Shown here piece after piece: positions 1-6,545 of a stretch of DNA of 29,339 nt (position 1 is the first letter of the stretch; each line of letters begins with the position of its first letter). The stretch lies in IMG/VR virus record IMGVR_UViG_3300042882_000202, positions 1 through 29,339 of that record; one strand, 5' to 3'. This stretch comes from a virus. The notes beneath the pieces are model-generated. The model worked only from the letters and a program-made list of their open reading frames with translations. It made no database searches and was not told the DNA's origin. The translations under genes were made by a program, and so were the position numbers.

Positions 1-302
1 ATTGCAACTTTAATAATAGAAATGGTGATTATATGAAAAATATAATAATTAAACCCGTTAATAGTGGTAAAGAAAATGCAGGTCATTCTTTTGCTTTTGG
101 TGATTGGTTACCTAATTTTTTTATTAATAATTTTTCAAAAGAAAATGATTTAATATATGATCCATTTATGGGAACAGGAACAACTGCAAAATCAGCACAT
201 ATATATAAAAGAAATTGGATAGGTAGTGAAATATCAAAAGAATATGTTAATATTGCAAACAAAAGATTAAAACCTTATTTAGACCAACAAACACTTTTTT
301 AA
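1..302 (+). CDS. DNA methyltransferase, C-terminal part (gene cut by window edge)
   Basis: This is the 3' portion of a DNA amino-methyltransferase that transfers a methyl group from S-adenosylmethionine to adenine N6 or cytosine N4. The frame is open from base 3 with no stop before 302, so the first in-frame ATG at 33 is probably internal. The visible motif is DPFMGTGTT (bases 162-188), the FxGxG-type SAM-binding motif I, preceded by a target-recognition-like stretch and followed by an acidic motif II region (IGSEISKEY). Motif I lies in the C-terminal half, as in beta-class enzymes, so the catalytic S/DPPY should be upstream. It is missing here but begins in the fragment at the right edge (29244-29339). 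The protein ends in QQTLF, which resembles a sliding-clamp-binding pentapeptide. It is followed after 2 bases by the next gene. The family call is firm; the base specificity is not. Confidence 0.85.
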   Translation, partial: CNFNNRNGDYMKNIIIKPVNSGKENAGHSFAFGDWLPNFFINNFSKENDLIYDPFMGTGTTAKSAHIYKRNWIGSEISKEYVNIANKRLKPYLDQQTLF

Positions 303-304
303 TT

Positions 305-616
305 ATGACACATTTTGACGAAGTTTTGGGATTCAAAGAAGAATCGAAAAAAACAAATTACGAAATTGATTTTGAATTCATTCAGCAATTAGCAGAACGA
401 ATGAACGAAAACAAATTTAAATATCAACCTTATAATTGGCAAAAGCCAATTGAAATTGAAAAATTGAAGCAATCGCTTTTTAGGCACGTTGTCGAAATAA
501 TGAAAGGAAATTTCAAAGACGAAGACCGCGAGTTTGGACATTTGGAAGCAATAGCACTAAATTCAATGTTCATAAATTATCAACTTAAAAACAATAAACA
601 AAATGACAATGAGTAA
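305..616 (+). CDS. DUF5664-like protein (dATP/dGTP diphosphohydrolase N-terminal-type domain)
   Basis: This is a 103-residue helical protein. The segment from about residue 38 (KYQPYNWQKP) through a helix containing RHVVEIMKGN to GHLEAIALNSMFINY has the pattern I know from DUF5664: YNWRKG, then LLRH, then DPESGLxHLAHAL. Phage proteins with this domain are annotated as dATP/dGTP diphosphohydrolase-like, MazG-related all-alpha enzymes acting on purine dNTPs. The RH, DED and GHLE residues fit a metal-binding helical hydrolase, but activity cannot be read from sequence alone. It sits 2 bases after the methyltransferase and overlaps the next small frame. A role in nucleotide pool control during phage DNA synthesis is an inference. 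Confidence 0.55.
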   Translation: MTHFDEVLGFKEESKKTNYEIDFEFIQQLAERMNENKFKYQPYNWQKPIEIEKLKQSLFRHVVEIMKGNFKDEDREFGHLEAIALNSMFINYQLKNNKQNDNE

Positions 617-722
617 TTTGCAAAGAATCCAACGTGTTATGAATTTTTACTACAAACGTGGTTGCAACAAAGAATCGGTGAATAAATTATATTATAAAAT
701 TTTAAAACAAAAATTCAAATGA
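603..722 (+). CDS. Hypothetical 39-residue basic protein
   Basis: This short frame starts inside the end of the preceding gene (ATG at 603 or 609; the second sits in an ATGAGTAA overlap) and ends in an ATGA overlap with the next gene at 719. It encodes a basic peptide rich in K, R, N and Y (LQRIQRVMNFYYKRG, then KLYYKILKQK). I recognise no domain. The tight overlaps on both sides match how neighbouring phage genes are coupled, and this is the main reason to accept it. The region would otherwise be a 102-base gap in a genome with almost none. Confidence 0.5.
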   Translation: MTMSNLQRIQRVMNFYYKRGCNKESVNKLYYKILKQKFK

Positions 723-1018
723 AAAGAAAACCTTTTAAAGATATGGTAAATATTGACGAAGATTTTAAAAAGAATCCTTTTGAAGGTAAAAAAGAAACAC
801 GTCAACAAAGAATTGAATATATATCTTCTATTCATAAAAAAAACCTTAATAGTATAGAAACAAAAGACGAAATTTTTGAAGCTGGAATTTTGGCTGGTAT
901 TAAAGAAACTGAAGAAATATTGTATAGTAAAGAACAAGTAATTGAAATAATATCAATATTTCACCAATTAAAATTAAATGAATTTAAAAATTTATTAGAT
1001 TTATTAAAATTAAAATAA
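719..1018 (+). CDS. Hypothetical protein, 99 residues
   Basis: This is a charged, probably all-helical protein with no motif I recognise. The N-terminal part is basic (MKRKPFKDMV). The middle alternates E and K. The C-terminal 30 residues (VIEIISIFHQLKL, then FKNLLDLLKLK) form amphipathic leucine-rich helices that could support oligomerisation. It begins in an ATGA overlap with the preceding small gene, so translation is probably coupled, and a 50-residue frame follows 7 bases after its stop. An AT-rich antisense frame covers the same bases but has no coding character. Confidence 0.65.
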   Translation: MKRKPFKDMVNIDEDFKKNPFEGKKETRQQRIEYISSIHKKNLNSIETKDEIFEAGILAGIKETEEILYSKEQVIEIISIFHQLKLNEFKNLLDLLKLK

Positions 1019-1025
1019 ATAATAT

Positions 1026-1178
1026 ATGAAACAATTTATTTTTTACTATTGGATTGAGCGAAACGACGAATGTCAAGATCGCGAAATTGTTATTCAAGGC
1101 AAAGACATCAAAAACGCGATTGATATTTTCTTCAATATTTATCCGTCCGCTAAATTAAGAAAAATTGATTTTTTATAA
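1026..1178 (+). CDS. Hypothetical protein, 50 residues
   Basis: This small frame fills the gap between the 99-residue protein and the second methyltransferase. It starts at ATG 1026 and stops at TAA 1176-1178, 3 bases before the methyltransferase ATG at 1182. The peptide (MKQFIFYYWIERNDE, then GKDIKNAIDIFFNIYP) looks like a beta strand followed by an amphipathic helix and could be a compact folded domain. I know of no function. It is kept because of its exact fit between neighbours, its A-rich leader and its protein-like composition. Confidence 0.55.
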   Translation: MKQFIFYYWIERNDECQDREIVIQGKDIKNAIDIFFNIYPSAKLRKIDFL

Positions 1179-1181
1179 ATT

Positions 1182-1823
1182 ATGGAAATAACAAATAAAA
1201 TAAAAATAACAAACGAGGATAATATGCTATTAATGGCTCGTTATCCTGATAACTATTTTGATTTGGCAATAGTTGATCCGCCTTATGGAATTGGATTTGA
1301 TGGACAAAAGAAAAGTATTAAGAACGGAACGCAAATCAGAAAACATCACGAGTTCAAAGGATGGGATAATGCAATACCTTCTGAAGAATATTTTAACGAA
1401 CTAAAAAGAGTTTCTAAAAATCAAATAATTTGGGGTGGTAATTATTTTACAGAATATTTAAAACCTACAAAGTCTTGGATATTTTGGTATAAAGGACAAC
1501 AAGATTTAACAATGAGCGATGGAGAAATGGCTTGGACATCTACAAAAGAAGTAACAAGAATGTTTAACCTGCATAGAACTCATTTATGGCAAGAAAAGCC
1601 AAGTCATCCAACACAAAAACCTTCTAAACTTTATAAATGGATATTAGAAAAATATGCAAAAGAAGGAAACAAAATACTCGATACACATTTAGGTTCAGGT
1701 TCAATTGCAATAGCTTGTCACGATTACGGATTTGAATTGACTGCGTGTGAACTTGACAAAGAATATTTTGACAAAGCAATTCAAAGAATAAGCAATCACG
1801 TTTCACAACAAAAACTTTTTTAG
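1182..1823 (+). CDS. Adenine-type DNA methyltransferase (DPPY, beta-class order)
   Basis: This is a complete 213-residue SAM-dependent DNA methyltransferase. The catalytic motif IV is DPPY at residues 32-35. Motif X-like HPTQKPSKLYKW is at about 142-153 and motif I LDTHLGSGSIA at about 166-176, followed by acidic motif II (ACELDKEYF). Motif IV before motif I is the beta-class order, and DPPY is typical of N6-adenine enzymes, although N4-cytosine enzymes can share it. HPTQKP followed by LDTHLGSGSIAIACHD is very close to phage orphan methyltransferases, and there is no restriction endonuclease next to it. The likely role is modification of phage DNA against host restriction, or timing of replication or packaging. 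The C-terminus is QQKLF, nearly the same as the QQTLF end of the other methyltransferase. It lies 2 bases before the helicase gene. Confidence 0.93.
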   Translation: MEITNKIKITNEDNMLLMARYPDNYFDLAIVDPPYGIGFDGQKKSIKNGTQIRKHHEFKGWDNAIPSEEYFNELKRVSKNQIIWGGNYFTEYLKPTKSWIFWYKGQQDLTMSDGEMAWTSTKEVTRMFNLHRTHLWQEKPSHPTQKPSKLYKWILEKYAKEGNKILDTHLGSGSIAIACHDYGFELTACELDKEYFDKAIQRISNHVSQQKLF

Positions 1824-1825
1824 TT

Positions 1826-3037
1826 ATGATTTTACGCGATTATCAACTTGACATTGTAAGCAAAGGCAAAACGATTTTGAAGCAATTCGGAATCGTTTAC
1901 CTTGCAATGGAAGTGCGAACTGGAAAAACCGCAACTGCCTTGACAATTGCAAATGATTTCAAACGGGTTTTATTTATAACTAAAAAGAAAGCAATTCAAT
2001 CGATTTTGGACGATTTCAGCGCTTTAAATTATAAATATGAACTTGTTGTCATAAACAACGAATCGTTGCATAAAATCGACGGAAAATTCGATTTGATTAT
2101 TTCAGACGAACATCATAGAAACGGAACTTATCCAAAGCCGAATTTGTCAGCGAAATTTATTCGCGCTAATTTTGCAAATCTTCCAATGATTTTTTTATCC
2201 GGAACGCCTTCGCCCGAATCCTTTTCGCAATTGTTTCACCAATTTTGGATTTCAAACAATTCACCATTCAAAAATTATAAGAATTTTTATGCTTGGGCAA
2301 AGGATTTTGTCAATATAACTGAAAAAAATTTCGGATACGCAACTATAAAAGATTACTCAAATGCAAATTTTTCGAAGATAAATGATTGTGTTTCAAAATA
2401 TTTTATTAAATTTACCCAAAATGAAGCGGGTTTTTCAACCCAAGTGAATGAAAACGTTCTTATTTGTGACTTGAAACCAACGACAATTCAATTAATCAAT
2501 CAGTTGAAACGTGATTTAATTATCGTTGGAAAAGAAGAAGAAGTTGTCGCAGATACAAAGGTCAAACTTATGCAAAAGATTCATCAATTGTGTTCGGGAA
2601 CGATTATCTTTGAAAGCGGAAACGCAAAGGTCATTGACGATTCAAAGGCGCAATTTATAAAATCAACGTTTGCAAATAAGAAAATTGCAATCTTTTATAA
2701 GTTCCAACAAGAATTGAACGCATTGAAATCGGTTTTTGGTGATTCCTTGACAACTGATTTAAACGAATTTAATTCAACAAATAAATGTATAGGTTTACAA
2801 ATTGTTTCGGGTCGTGAAGGTATAAGTTTAAAAAACGCCGACGTTTTGGTTTATTACAATATTGATTTCAGCGCATTGTCTTATTGGCAAAGTCGTGACC
2901 GACTTACAACAATGGATCGCAAATCGAACGACGTTTATTGGATATTTTCAAGAAACGGAATTGAACAAAAAATATATAATAAAGTGATTGACAAAAAAGA
3001 TTTCACATTGAAACATTTTAATACTGAATTTTTATGA
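1826..3037 (+). CDS. SF2 DNA helicase (SNF2/DEAH-type, phage)
   Basis: This is a 403-residue ATP-dependent DNA helicase or translocase. It shows a Walker A variant VRTGKTATA (about residues 30-38, GKT at 33-35), a DEHH box (94-97), SGTP motif III (125-128), and in the C-terminal RecA-like domain VSGREGISLKNAD (motif V, about 328-339) and QSRDRLTTMDR (motif VI with arginine finger, 355-365). The order and spacing fit compact phage SNF2-like helicases. It acts in the host cytoplasm on phage DNA, probably in replication, recombination or repair alongside the VRR-NUC nuclease downstream. Its stop overlaps the next start by four bases (ATGA at 3034), so the genes are coupled. The substrate is unknown. 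Confidence 0.92.
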   Translation: MILRDYQLDIVSKGKTILKQFGIVYLAMEVRTGKTATALTIANDFKRVLFITKKKAIQSILDDFSALNYKYELVVINNESLHKIDGKFDLIISDEHHRNGTYPKPNLSAKFIRANFANLPMIFLSGTPSPESFSQLFHQFWISNNSPFKNYKNFYAWAKDFVNITEKNFGYATIKDYSNANFSKINDCVSKYFIKFTQNEAGFSTQVNENVLICDLKPTTIQLINQLKRDLIIVGKEEEVVADTKVKLMQKIHQLCSGTIIFESGNAKVIDDSKAQFIKSTFANKKIAIFYKFQQELNALKSVFGDSLTTDLNEFNSTNKCIGLQIVSGREGISLKNADVLVYYNIDFSALSYWQSRDRLTTMDRKSNDVYWIFSRNGIEQKIYNKVIDKKDFTLKHFNTEFL

Positions 3038-3261
3038 CGCCAAAAGAAAAAGCAAAGGAGTTGTTTGATAATTATTTTTTATTAAATGAAAGCTCAACTG
3101 ACAAAAATGACGTTTGGATTCTTTTAGCATTAAATAAAGGATTATCTAAAAAATGTTGTTTAATTACGATTGACAAAATTCTTGACGAATTAAAAATCAA
3201 TTATAATGAACAAAGAATTAATTTTTATTTAGAAGTCAGACAAGAAATCAAAAATTTATAA
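3034..3261 (+). CDS. Hypothetical protein, 75 residues; paralogue-like to 3445-3690
   Basis: This is a small helical protein starting in an ATGA overlap with the helicase. It begins KEKAKELFDNYF and ends FYLEVRQEIKNL, with KCCLITIDKILDEL in the middle. This plan, an 'AxELxxxY' N-terminus, a helix with a cysteine and IxxI near the centre, and an aromatic-xxV end, recurs in the 81-residue protein at 3445-3690 (KAVELYNQF, CKIFINEMI, YWQNVNKFLL). I have seen such small proteins in Bacteroidota phages but cannot assign a function. The resemblance between the two is seen by eye and is modest. Confidence 0.7.
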   Translation: MTPKEKAKELFDNYFLLNESSTDKNDVWILLALNKGLSKKCCLITIDKILDELKINYNEQRINFYLEVRQEIKNL

Positions 3262-3272
3262 TAGAAAAACAA

Positions 3273-3437
3273 ATGACCGCACCTCAAATCACAATTTTAG
3301 CAATATTTTTTATTGCATTATTATTAAGTGCAAATTTGCACGGAAAACCAAAAGACGAAAATCACAACTTTTGGAAAACATTATTCAGCGTATTTTTATG
3401 GATTTTAATTTTACACTGGGGTAATTTTTTTAAATAA
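3273..3437 (+). CDS. Small membrane protein, two transmembrane segments
   Basis: This is a 54-residue frame with ATG at 3273 and TAA at 3435-3437. Residues about 5-20 (QITILAIFFIALLLSA) and 37-51 (LFSVFLWILILHWG) are hydrophobic helices separated by a charged loop (HGKPKDENHNFWKT), so the protein should be a helical hairpin in the inner membrane. The MTAPQIT start, the GKPK...HNFW linker and the WG...F end are a combination I know from small proteins of Bacteroidota phages. The function is unknown; it lies far from the lysis cassette, so a holin role is less likely. It sits between two related soluble genes (3034-3261 and 3445-3690). Confidence 0.7.
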   Translation: MTAPQITILAIFFIALLLSANLHGKPKDENHNFWKTLFSVFLWILILHWGNFFK

Positions 3438-3444
3438 ATAACAA

Positions 3445-3690
3445 ATGACCGAACAAAACAAAGCCGTTGAATTGTACAATCAATTCACATTCAAAACATC
3501 AAACGAAGACGTCAACAAAATGCTTGAAGACGTGGCATTCTTTTCGTGCAAAATATTCATTAATGAAATGATAAAAAATTGCTCAAAGAAAAAATTAATC
3601 TATTGGCAAAACGTAAACAAATTCCTTTTGGAACATTACACAAATAAAGTTTTAAATGTTAGAATCCCAAATCCAAGCGAAGATAATTAA
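3445..3690 (+). CDS. Hypothetical protein, 81 residues; paralogue-like to 3034-3261
   Basis: This is a helical protein with N-terminal EQNKAVELYNQF, central DVAFFSCKIFINEMI and a C-terminal YWQNVNKFLLEHY helix. It shares a general plan with the 75-residue protein at 3034-3261. The last 35 bases overlap the start of the VRR-NUC nuclease gene in another frame, so the C-terminal tail (KVLNVRIPNPSEDN) is constrained by that overlap. No enzymatic motif is visible. It may be a small regulatory or structural partner of the nearby replication proteins, but that is only a guess from position. Confidence 0.68.
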   Translation: MTEQNKAVELYNQFTFKTSNEDVNKMLEDVAFFSCKIFINEMIKNCSKKKLIYWQNVNKFLLEHYTNKVLNVRIPNPSEDN

Positions 3691-3892
3691 AAGGTATCAA
3701 TCCGAAGGGTGGATTGTTGTCAAACTAATTAAAACAAACACAAACGGAATTCCGGATTTAATGTGTTTACGCAACGGCGAAACGATTTTTATTGAAGTGA
3801 AACGACCAACGGGCAAATTGTCCGAACTCCAAAAGCATAGAATCAAACAATTAGAAAACGAACAATTTAAAGTTTTTGTGTTATATGAATAA
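3656..3892 (+). CDS. VRR-NUC domain nuclease (PD-(D/E)xK fold)
   Basis: This is a 78-residue stand-alone VRR-NUC nuclease. It has an N-terminal helix (ESQIQAKIIKRYQ), then GIPD at residues 31-34, then IEVK at 46-49, and a later Q (Q59) in GKLSELQKHR. GxPD, then E-x-K, then Q is the PD-(D/E)xK core as seen in VRR-NUC proteins, which cut branched or flapped DNA. Phages often encode it beside SNF2-type helicases, as here. The likely role is resolution of replication or packaging intermediates. The start MLESQ at 3656 overlaps the previous gene by 35 bases; the first helix belongs to the fold, so a later start is unlikely. Confidence 0.88.
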   Translation: MLESQIQAKIIKRYQSEGWIVVKLIKTNTNGIPDLMCLRNGETIFIEVKRPTGKLSELQKHRIKQLENEQFKVFVLYE

Positions 3893-4106
3893 AGAAAACG
3901 TAATAATTAACCAAGACGGATCAGTTAATCAAACACGATTCACCATTGACGGAATGGATCTTGAAATTGTAGGAACATCATTTGGCGATTCTTACAAAGC
4001 AATGGACGCACACGACACAATTCGAAATCATACAACCGGACGCGAAACAATTTGGAATCGAAGAAAATTAAAAGAATTAACCGATAAATTATGCTCGAAA
4101 AATTAG
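3885..4106 (+). CDS. Hypothetical protein, 73 residues
   Basis: The start chosen is ATG at 3885, which overlaps the nuclease stop in an ATGAATAA arrangement; an upstream TTG in the same frame is not needed. The protein begins with polar beta-like segments (ENVIINQDGSVNQTRFTIDGMDLEIVG) and ends with a basic helix (RRKLKELTDKLCSKN) that overlaps the first 16 bases of the sigma-like gene. I recognise no family. The position between nuclease and sigma factor and the tight coupling suggest a small accessory protein of the early operon. Confidence 0.65.
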   Translation: MNKENVIINQDGSVNQTRFTIDGMDLEIVGTSFGDSYKAMDAHDTIRNHTTGRETIWNRRKLKELTDKLCSKN

Positions 4107-4579
4107 CACAACGGCACAACGAATGGTTGAAATTAGCATTCAATATTTGTAGAAATAAAGAATATTCAAAAGATTTAGTTCAAGATATGTATATAAAAAT
4201 TCATAACTCGGGCAAAGAATTTGACGAAATAAACGAATGCTATATTTATTTCATTATGCGAAATCAATTTCTAAATGAAATAAAAGAAGACAAAAAATTC
4301 ATTGACGTTGACGTTAATATTTTGAACGAAATTGACGAAGAATACAATATTATAAACGATATTAAAGAAGAAGTGACAATTGAAACACTGCAAAAAGAAT
4401 ATGAAAAACTAACTTGGTACGAAAAACAAATAATTGATTTGACTTCCGAATATGGACAAAGAGGATTGTCACGTCAAACCGGAATCCATATACAAACCAT
4501 TCACAACACAACAAAAAAAATAAAATTAAAATTATGGCAAAACGTGCAAAAAAAGTTGAAGGAACTCAACCTTCCGTAA
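4091..4579 (+). CDS. Sigma-70-like factor / helix-turn-helix protein
   Basis: This 162-residue protein has the layout of a small sigma-70 family factor. An N-terminal region 2-like helical domain (residues about 10-65, with AFNICRNKEYSKDLVQDMY) resembles the core-binding helices, where KDLVQDxxIK is typical. A linker of about 40 acidic residues follows. A C-terminal region 4-like helix-turn-helix (about 105-150, LTWYEKQIIDL then GLSRQTGIHIQTIHNTTKKI) could bind DNA. Bacteroidota phages often carry such a protein just upstream of the terminase. It may direct host RNA polymerase to late phage promoters, or be a DNA-binding factor derived from sigma. Its 3' end overlaps the next gene by 46 bases. 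Confidence 0.75.
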   Translation: MLEKLAQRHNEWLKLAFNICRNKEYSKDLVQDMYIKIHNSGKEFDEINECYIYFIMRNQFLNEIKEDKKFIDVDVNILNEIDEEYNIINDIKEEVTIETLQKEYEKLTWYEKQIIDLTSEYGQRGLSRQTGIHIQTIHNTTKKIKLKLWQNVQKKLKELNLP

Positions 4580-4962
4580 AAGCAAAAAGAACGTACACGA
4601 AAAAATCAATGCAAGGTATTGGCGACATCGTGGAAAAGATTACCGAAGCAACTGGAATCAAAGCAATTGTCGGCGATTGCGTGGAATGTACCGAACGTAA
4701 ATTCTTATTGAATCGTTTGTTCCCGTTCAAACGTGTGACAAAATTAATGACCGAAGAACACAAACAAGAATTTATTTTGTTTTTAGAAGACTGCGGAAAT
4801 CGTGTTCTAGAAAACCGCGTGACCGATATTTCAAATTACGTTCCGTTTTTAAATTCTTTGTATGCTGAATATTTTGGAATCACAATCGAAATTTGTCACA
4901 ATTGTTCCGGCATTCATAAAGCAATTATCAAAGATTTAAATAAGTTATATTCGAATTCATAA
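4534..4962 (+). CDS. Hypothetical cysteine-containing basic protein, 142 residues
   Basis: The first 25 residues are strongly basic (MAKRAKKVEG, then KAKRTYTKK) and likely disordered or nucleic-acid binding. Residues about 44-62 contain VGDCVECTERKFLLNRLFPF, a CxxC motif followed by a conserved-looking RKxLLNxLFPF box that I know from Bacteroidota phage proteins found near the terminase. A second pair occurs near the end (EICHNCSGIH, again CxxC plus H). The two CxxC pairs suggest one zinc site, but this is an inference. The start overlaps the sigma-like gene by 46 bases. The function is unknown; its position suggests DNA packaging or late transcription. Confidence 0.72.
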   Translation: MAKRAKKVEGTQPSVKAKRTYTKKSMQGIGDIVEKITEATGIKAIVGDCVECTERKFLLNRLFPFKRVTKLMTEEHKQEFILFLEDCGNRVLENRVTDISNYVPFLNSLYAEYFGITIEICHNCSGIHKAIIKDLNKLYSNS

Positions 4963-4982
4963 ACGATAATTATCGCAATCTT

Positions 4983-5294
4983 ATGGTACGTGACGAAAAG
5001 GGGCATTTTTTAAAAGGACATAAAGGATTGAAGCCGAAAGGTGTCACACACGCACTCACAATTGAAGCGCGTGAATTGTTTATTATGACACTTGAAGCGC
5101 AAGTTCCAAACGTTCACCAAGCATTCGCAGACGTCTTGGAAAAAGACCCGGCAAAGTATTTGGATTTGTTTGCGAAATACGCGCAATATTTCATTCCGAA
5201 AAAGATTGAATCCGACGTGAACTTTAATATTGAAAAACCAATCTTTAAACAATTAGATTTAAATGTCATTTCAGAAAACGACGGCACAAAGTAA
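4983..5294 (+). CDS. Putative terminase small subunit
   Basis: This is a 103-residue protein directly upstream of terL and overlapping it by 32 bases. It starts with a Gly/Lys-rich arm (DEKGHFLKGHKGLKPKG) like the 'GRPKGSKN' arms of small DNA-packaging proteins, then a helical region (ALTIEARELFIMTLEAQVPNVHQAFADVLEKDPAKYLDLFAKY) that could form the oligomer core. The C-terminal tail (IEKPIFKQLDL) could contact the large subunit. Small terminases bind the packaging site and feed DNA to the motor. The assignment rests on position, size and general character rather than on a decisive motif. Confidence 0.6.
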   Translation: MVRDEKGHFLKGHKGLKPKGVTHALTIEARELFIMTLEAQVPNVHQAFADVLEKDPAKYLDLFAKYAQYFIPKKIESDVNFNIEKPIFKQLDLNVISENDGTK

Positions 5295-6426
5295 AATCGC
5301 AAGGTTACGAAAGCGAATTCGAATCGTGCAAGGCGGAACGTCAAGTTCGAAAACATTTTCAATTGTTCCTTTGTTGATTTCGTATGCGATTGAAAATCCA
5401 ATGTCAGAAATTTCGATTGTGTCGGAATCAATACCGCATTTGAAACGGGGTGCGATTAAAGACTTCCAAAAGATAATGATTCTTTGCGATTTGTACCGCG
5501 ACGAACAATTCAACAAATCCGATTTAAAGTATAGATTCAAGAACGGAAGTTTTATTGAATTCTTTTCAGTGGATCAACCGGACAAATTGCGAGGCGCTCG
5601 ACGTGACATTCTATTTGTAAACGAATGTAACAACATCGACTTTGAATCTTATCAACAATTGGCAGTTCGTACAAAGAAGTTTATTTATTTAGACTACAAC
5701 CCAACAAGCGAATTTTGGGTGCATAGCGAACTAATGAAGGACATCGATTCCGACTTTGTTATTTTGACGTACAAAGATAATGAAGCGTTGGACCCGGCAA
5801 TCGTTCGAGAAATTGAAAAGGCGAAAGCAAAAGCAAAGACGTCGTCTTATTGGGCGAACTGGTGGCAAGTTTACGGACTTGGTCAAATTGGATCGCTTGA
5901 AGGTGTGGTGTTTTCAAATTGGAAAATCATTGACACAATTCCAAGTGAGGCAAACTTTATTGGGTGTGGTCTTGACTTTGGTTTCACAAACGATCCGACG
6001 GCACTTGTTGCAGTGTTCGAATACAACAACCAAATAATTGTTGACGAACGAATTTACACAACCGGACTTTTAAACTCGGACATCATTCGCAAAATGGAAC
6101 AAGACAAACGATTTCCAATTTATGCCGATTCAGCCGAGCCGAAATCAATTGAAGAAATACGACGTGCGGGATTCAATATCAAACCCGTTGTCAAGGGCAA
6201 AGATTCAATTTCGTTTGGGATTGCGATACTTCAAGAAAAGGAAATCCTTGTAACAAAGTCAAGCACCAATTTAATAAAAGAATTCCGCGCTTATTCCTGG
6301 GACACTGACAAAACGGGAAAACGATTGAACAAACCAATTGACGAAATGAATCACGCAATTGACGCATTGCGATATTTTGCAATGTCGCATTTCAAAATAA
6401 TTAATAAAAAATTTCGCGTTACATAA
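5263..6426 (+). CDS. terL: Terminase large subunit
   Basis: This is the packaging motor ATPase and nuclease, 387 residues. Walker A is GGTSSSKT (residues 24-31) and Walker B with the catalytic glutamate is DILFVNEC (115-122, Glu121). The C-terminal RNase H-like nuclease shows GLDFG (Asp238), YADSAEP (Asp289) and NHAIDALRYF (Asp367), the three acidic metal ligands. All key residues are present and the length is usual for the Terminase_3/6C-type families. It docks on the portal and translocates and cuts concatemeric DNA. The portal gene is not next door but about 11 kb downstream (17200), which is unusual. A terminator (6497-6527) follows, so terL is probably the last gene of its transcription unit. 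Confidence 0.97.
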   Translation: MSFQKTTAQSKIARLRKRIRIVQGGTSSSKTFSIVPLLISYAIENPMSEISIVSESIPHLKRGAIKDFQKIMILCDLYRDEQFNKSDLKYRFKNGSFIEFFSVDQPDKLRGARRDILFVNECNNIDFESYQQLAVRTKKFIYLDYNPTSEFWVHSELMKDIDSDFVILTYKDNEALDPAIVREIEKAKAKAKTSSYWANWWQVYGLGQIGSLEGVVFSNWKIIDTIPSEANFIGCGLDFGFTNDPTALVAVFEYNNQIIVDERIYTTGLLNSDIIRKMEQDKRFPIYADSAEPKSIEEIRRAGFNIKPVVKGKDSISFGIAILQEKEILVTKSSTNLIKEFRAYSWDTDKTGKRLNKPIDEMNHAIDALRYFAMSHFKIINKKFRVT

Positions 6427-6443
6427 ATTATTTTATATATTTG
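6412..6443 (+). promoter_or_regulatory. Possible Bacteroidota promoter after terL
   Basis: TATATTTG at 6436-6443 is a perfect match to the Bacteroidota -7 element TAnnTTTG. Twenty bases upstream, TTTC at 6412-6415 is one base from the -33 element TTTG. Transcription would start near 6450 and meet the strong terminator at 6497-6527, giving an RNA of only about 75 bases if termination is efficient. The site overlaps the last codons of terL. Confidence 0.4.
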
Positions 6444-6496
6444 CAATGTACCCATACACTTTTCATTTAATTAGTTTTTAGTTTTTAGCAAGGAAG

Positions 6497-6527
6497 CACT
6501 CACTTTTTAAGTGGGTGTTTTTTTTTT
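6497..6527 (+). terminator. Rho-independent terminator after terL
   Basis: CACTCACTT (6497-6505) pairs with AAGTGGGTG (6509-6517), giving a 9-bp stem with one G-U wobble and a TTT loop, followed by a run of ten T (6518-6527). This is a classic intrinsic terminator. It lies 70 bases after the terL stop and probably closes the replication/packaging transcription unit. Confidence 0.88.
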
Positions 6528-6545
6528 GCGTGACGTTGGGACGAT

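Noticed and set aside
305-616. A base-Z (2-aminoadenine) genome suggested by the DUF5664-like gene
   Set aside because: No PurZ-like synthetase or DNA polymerase adapted to Z is visible in the window, so the idea has no second support.
5780-6037. An 85-codon + strand frame inside terL
   Set aside because: Out-of-frame shadow of the terminase coding sequence, R/K-rich by codon artefact.
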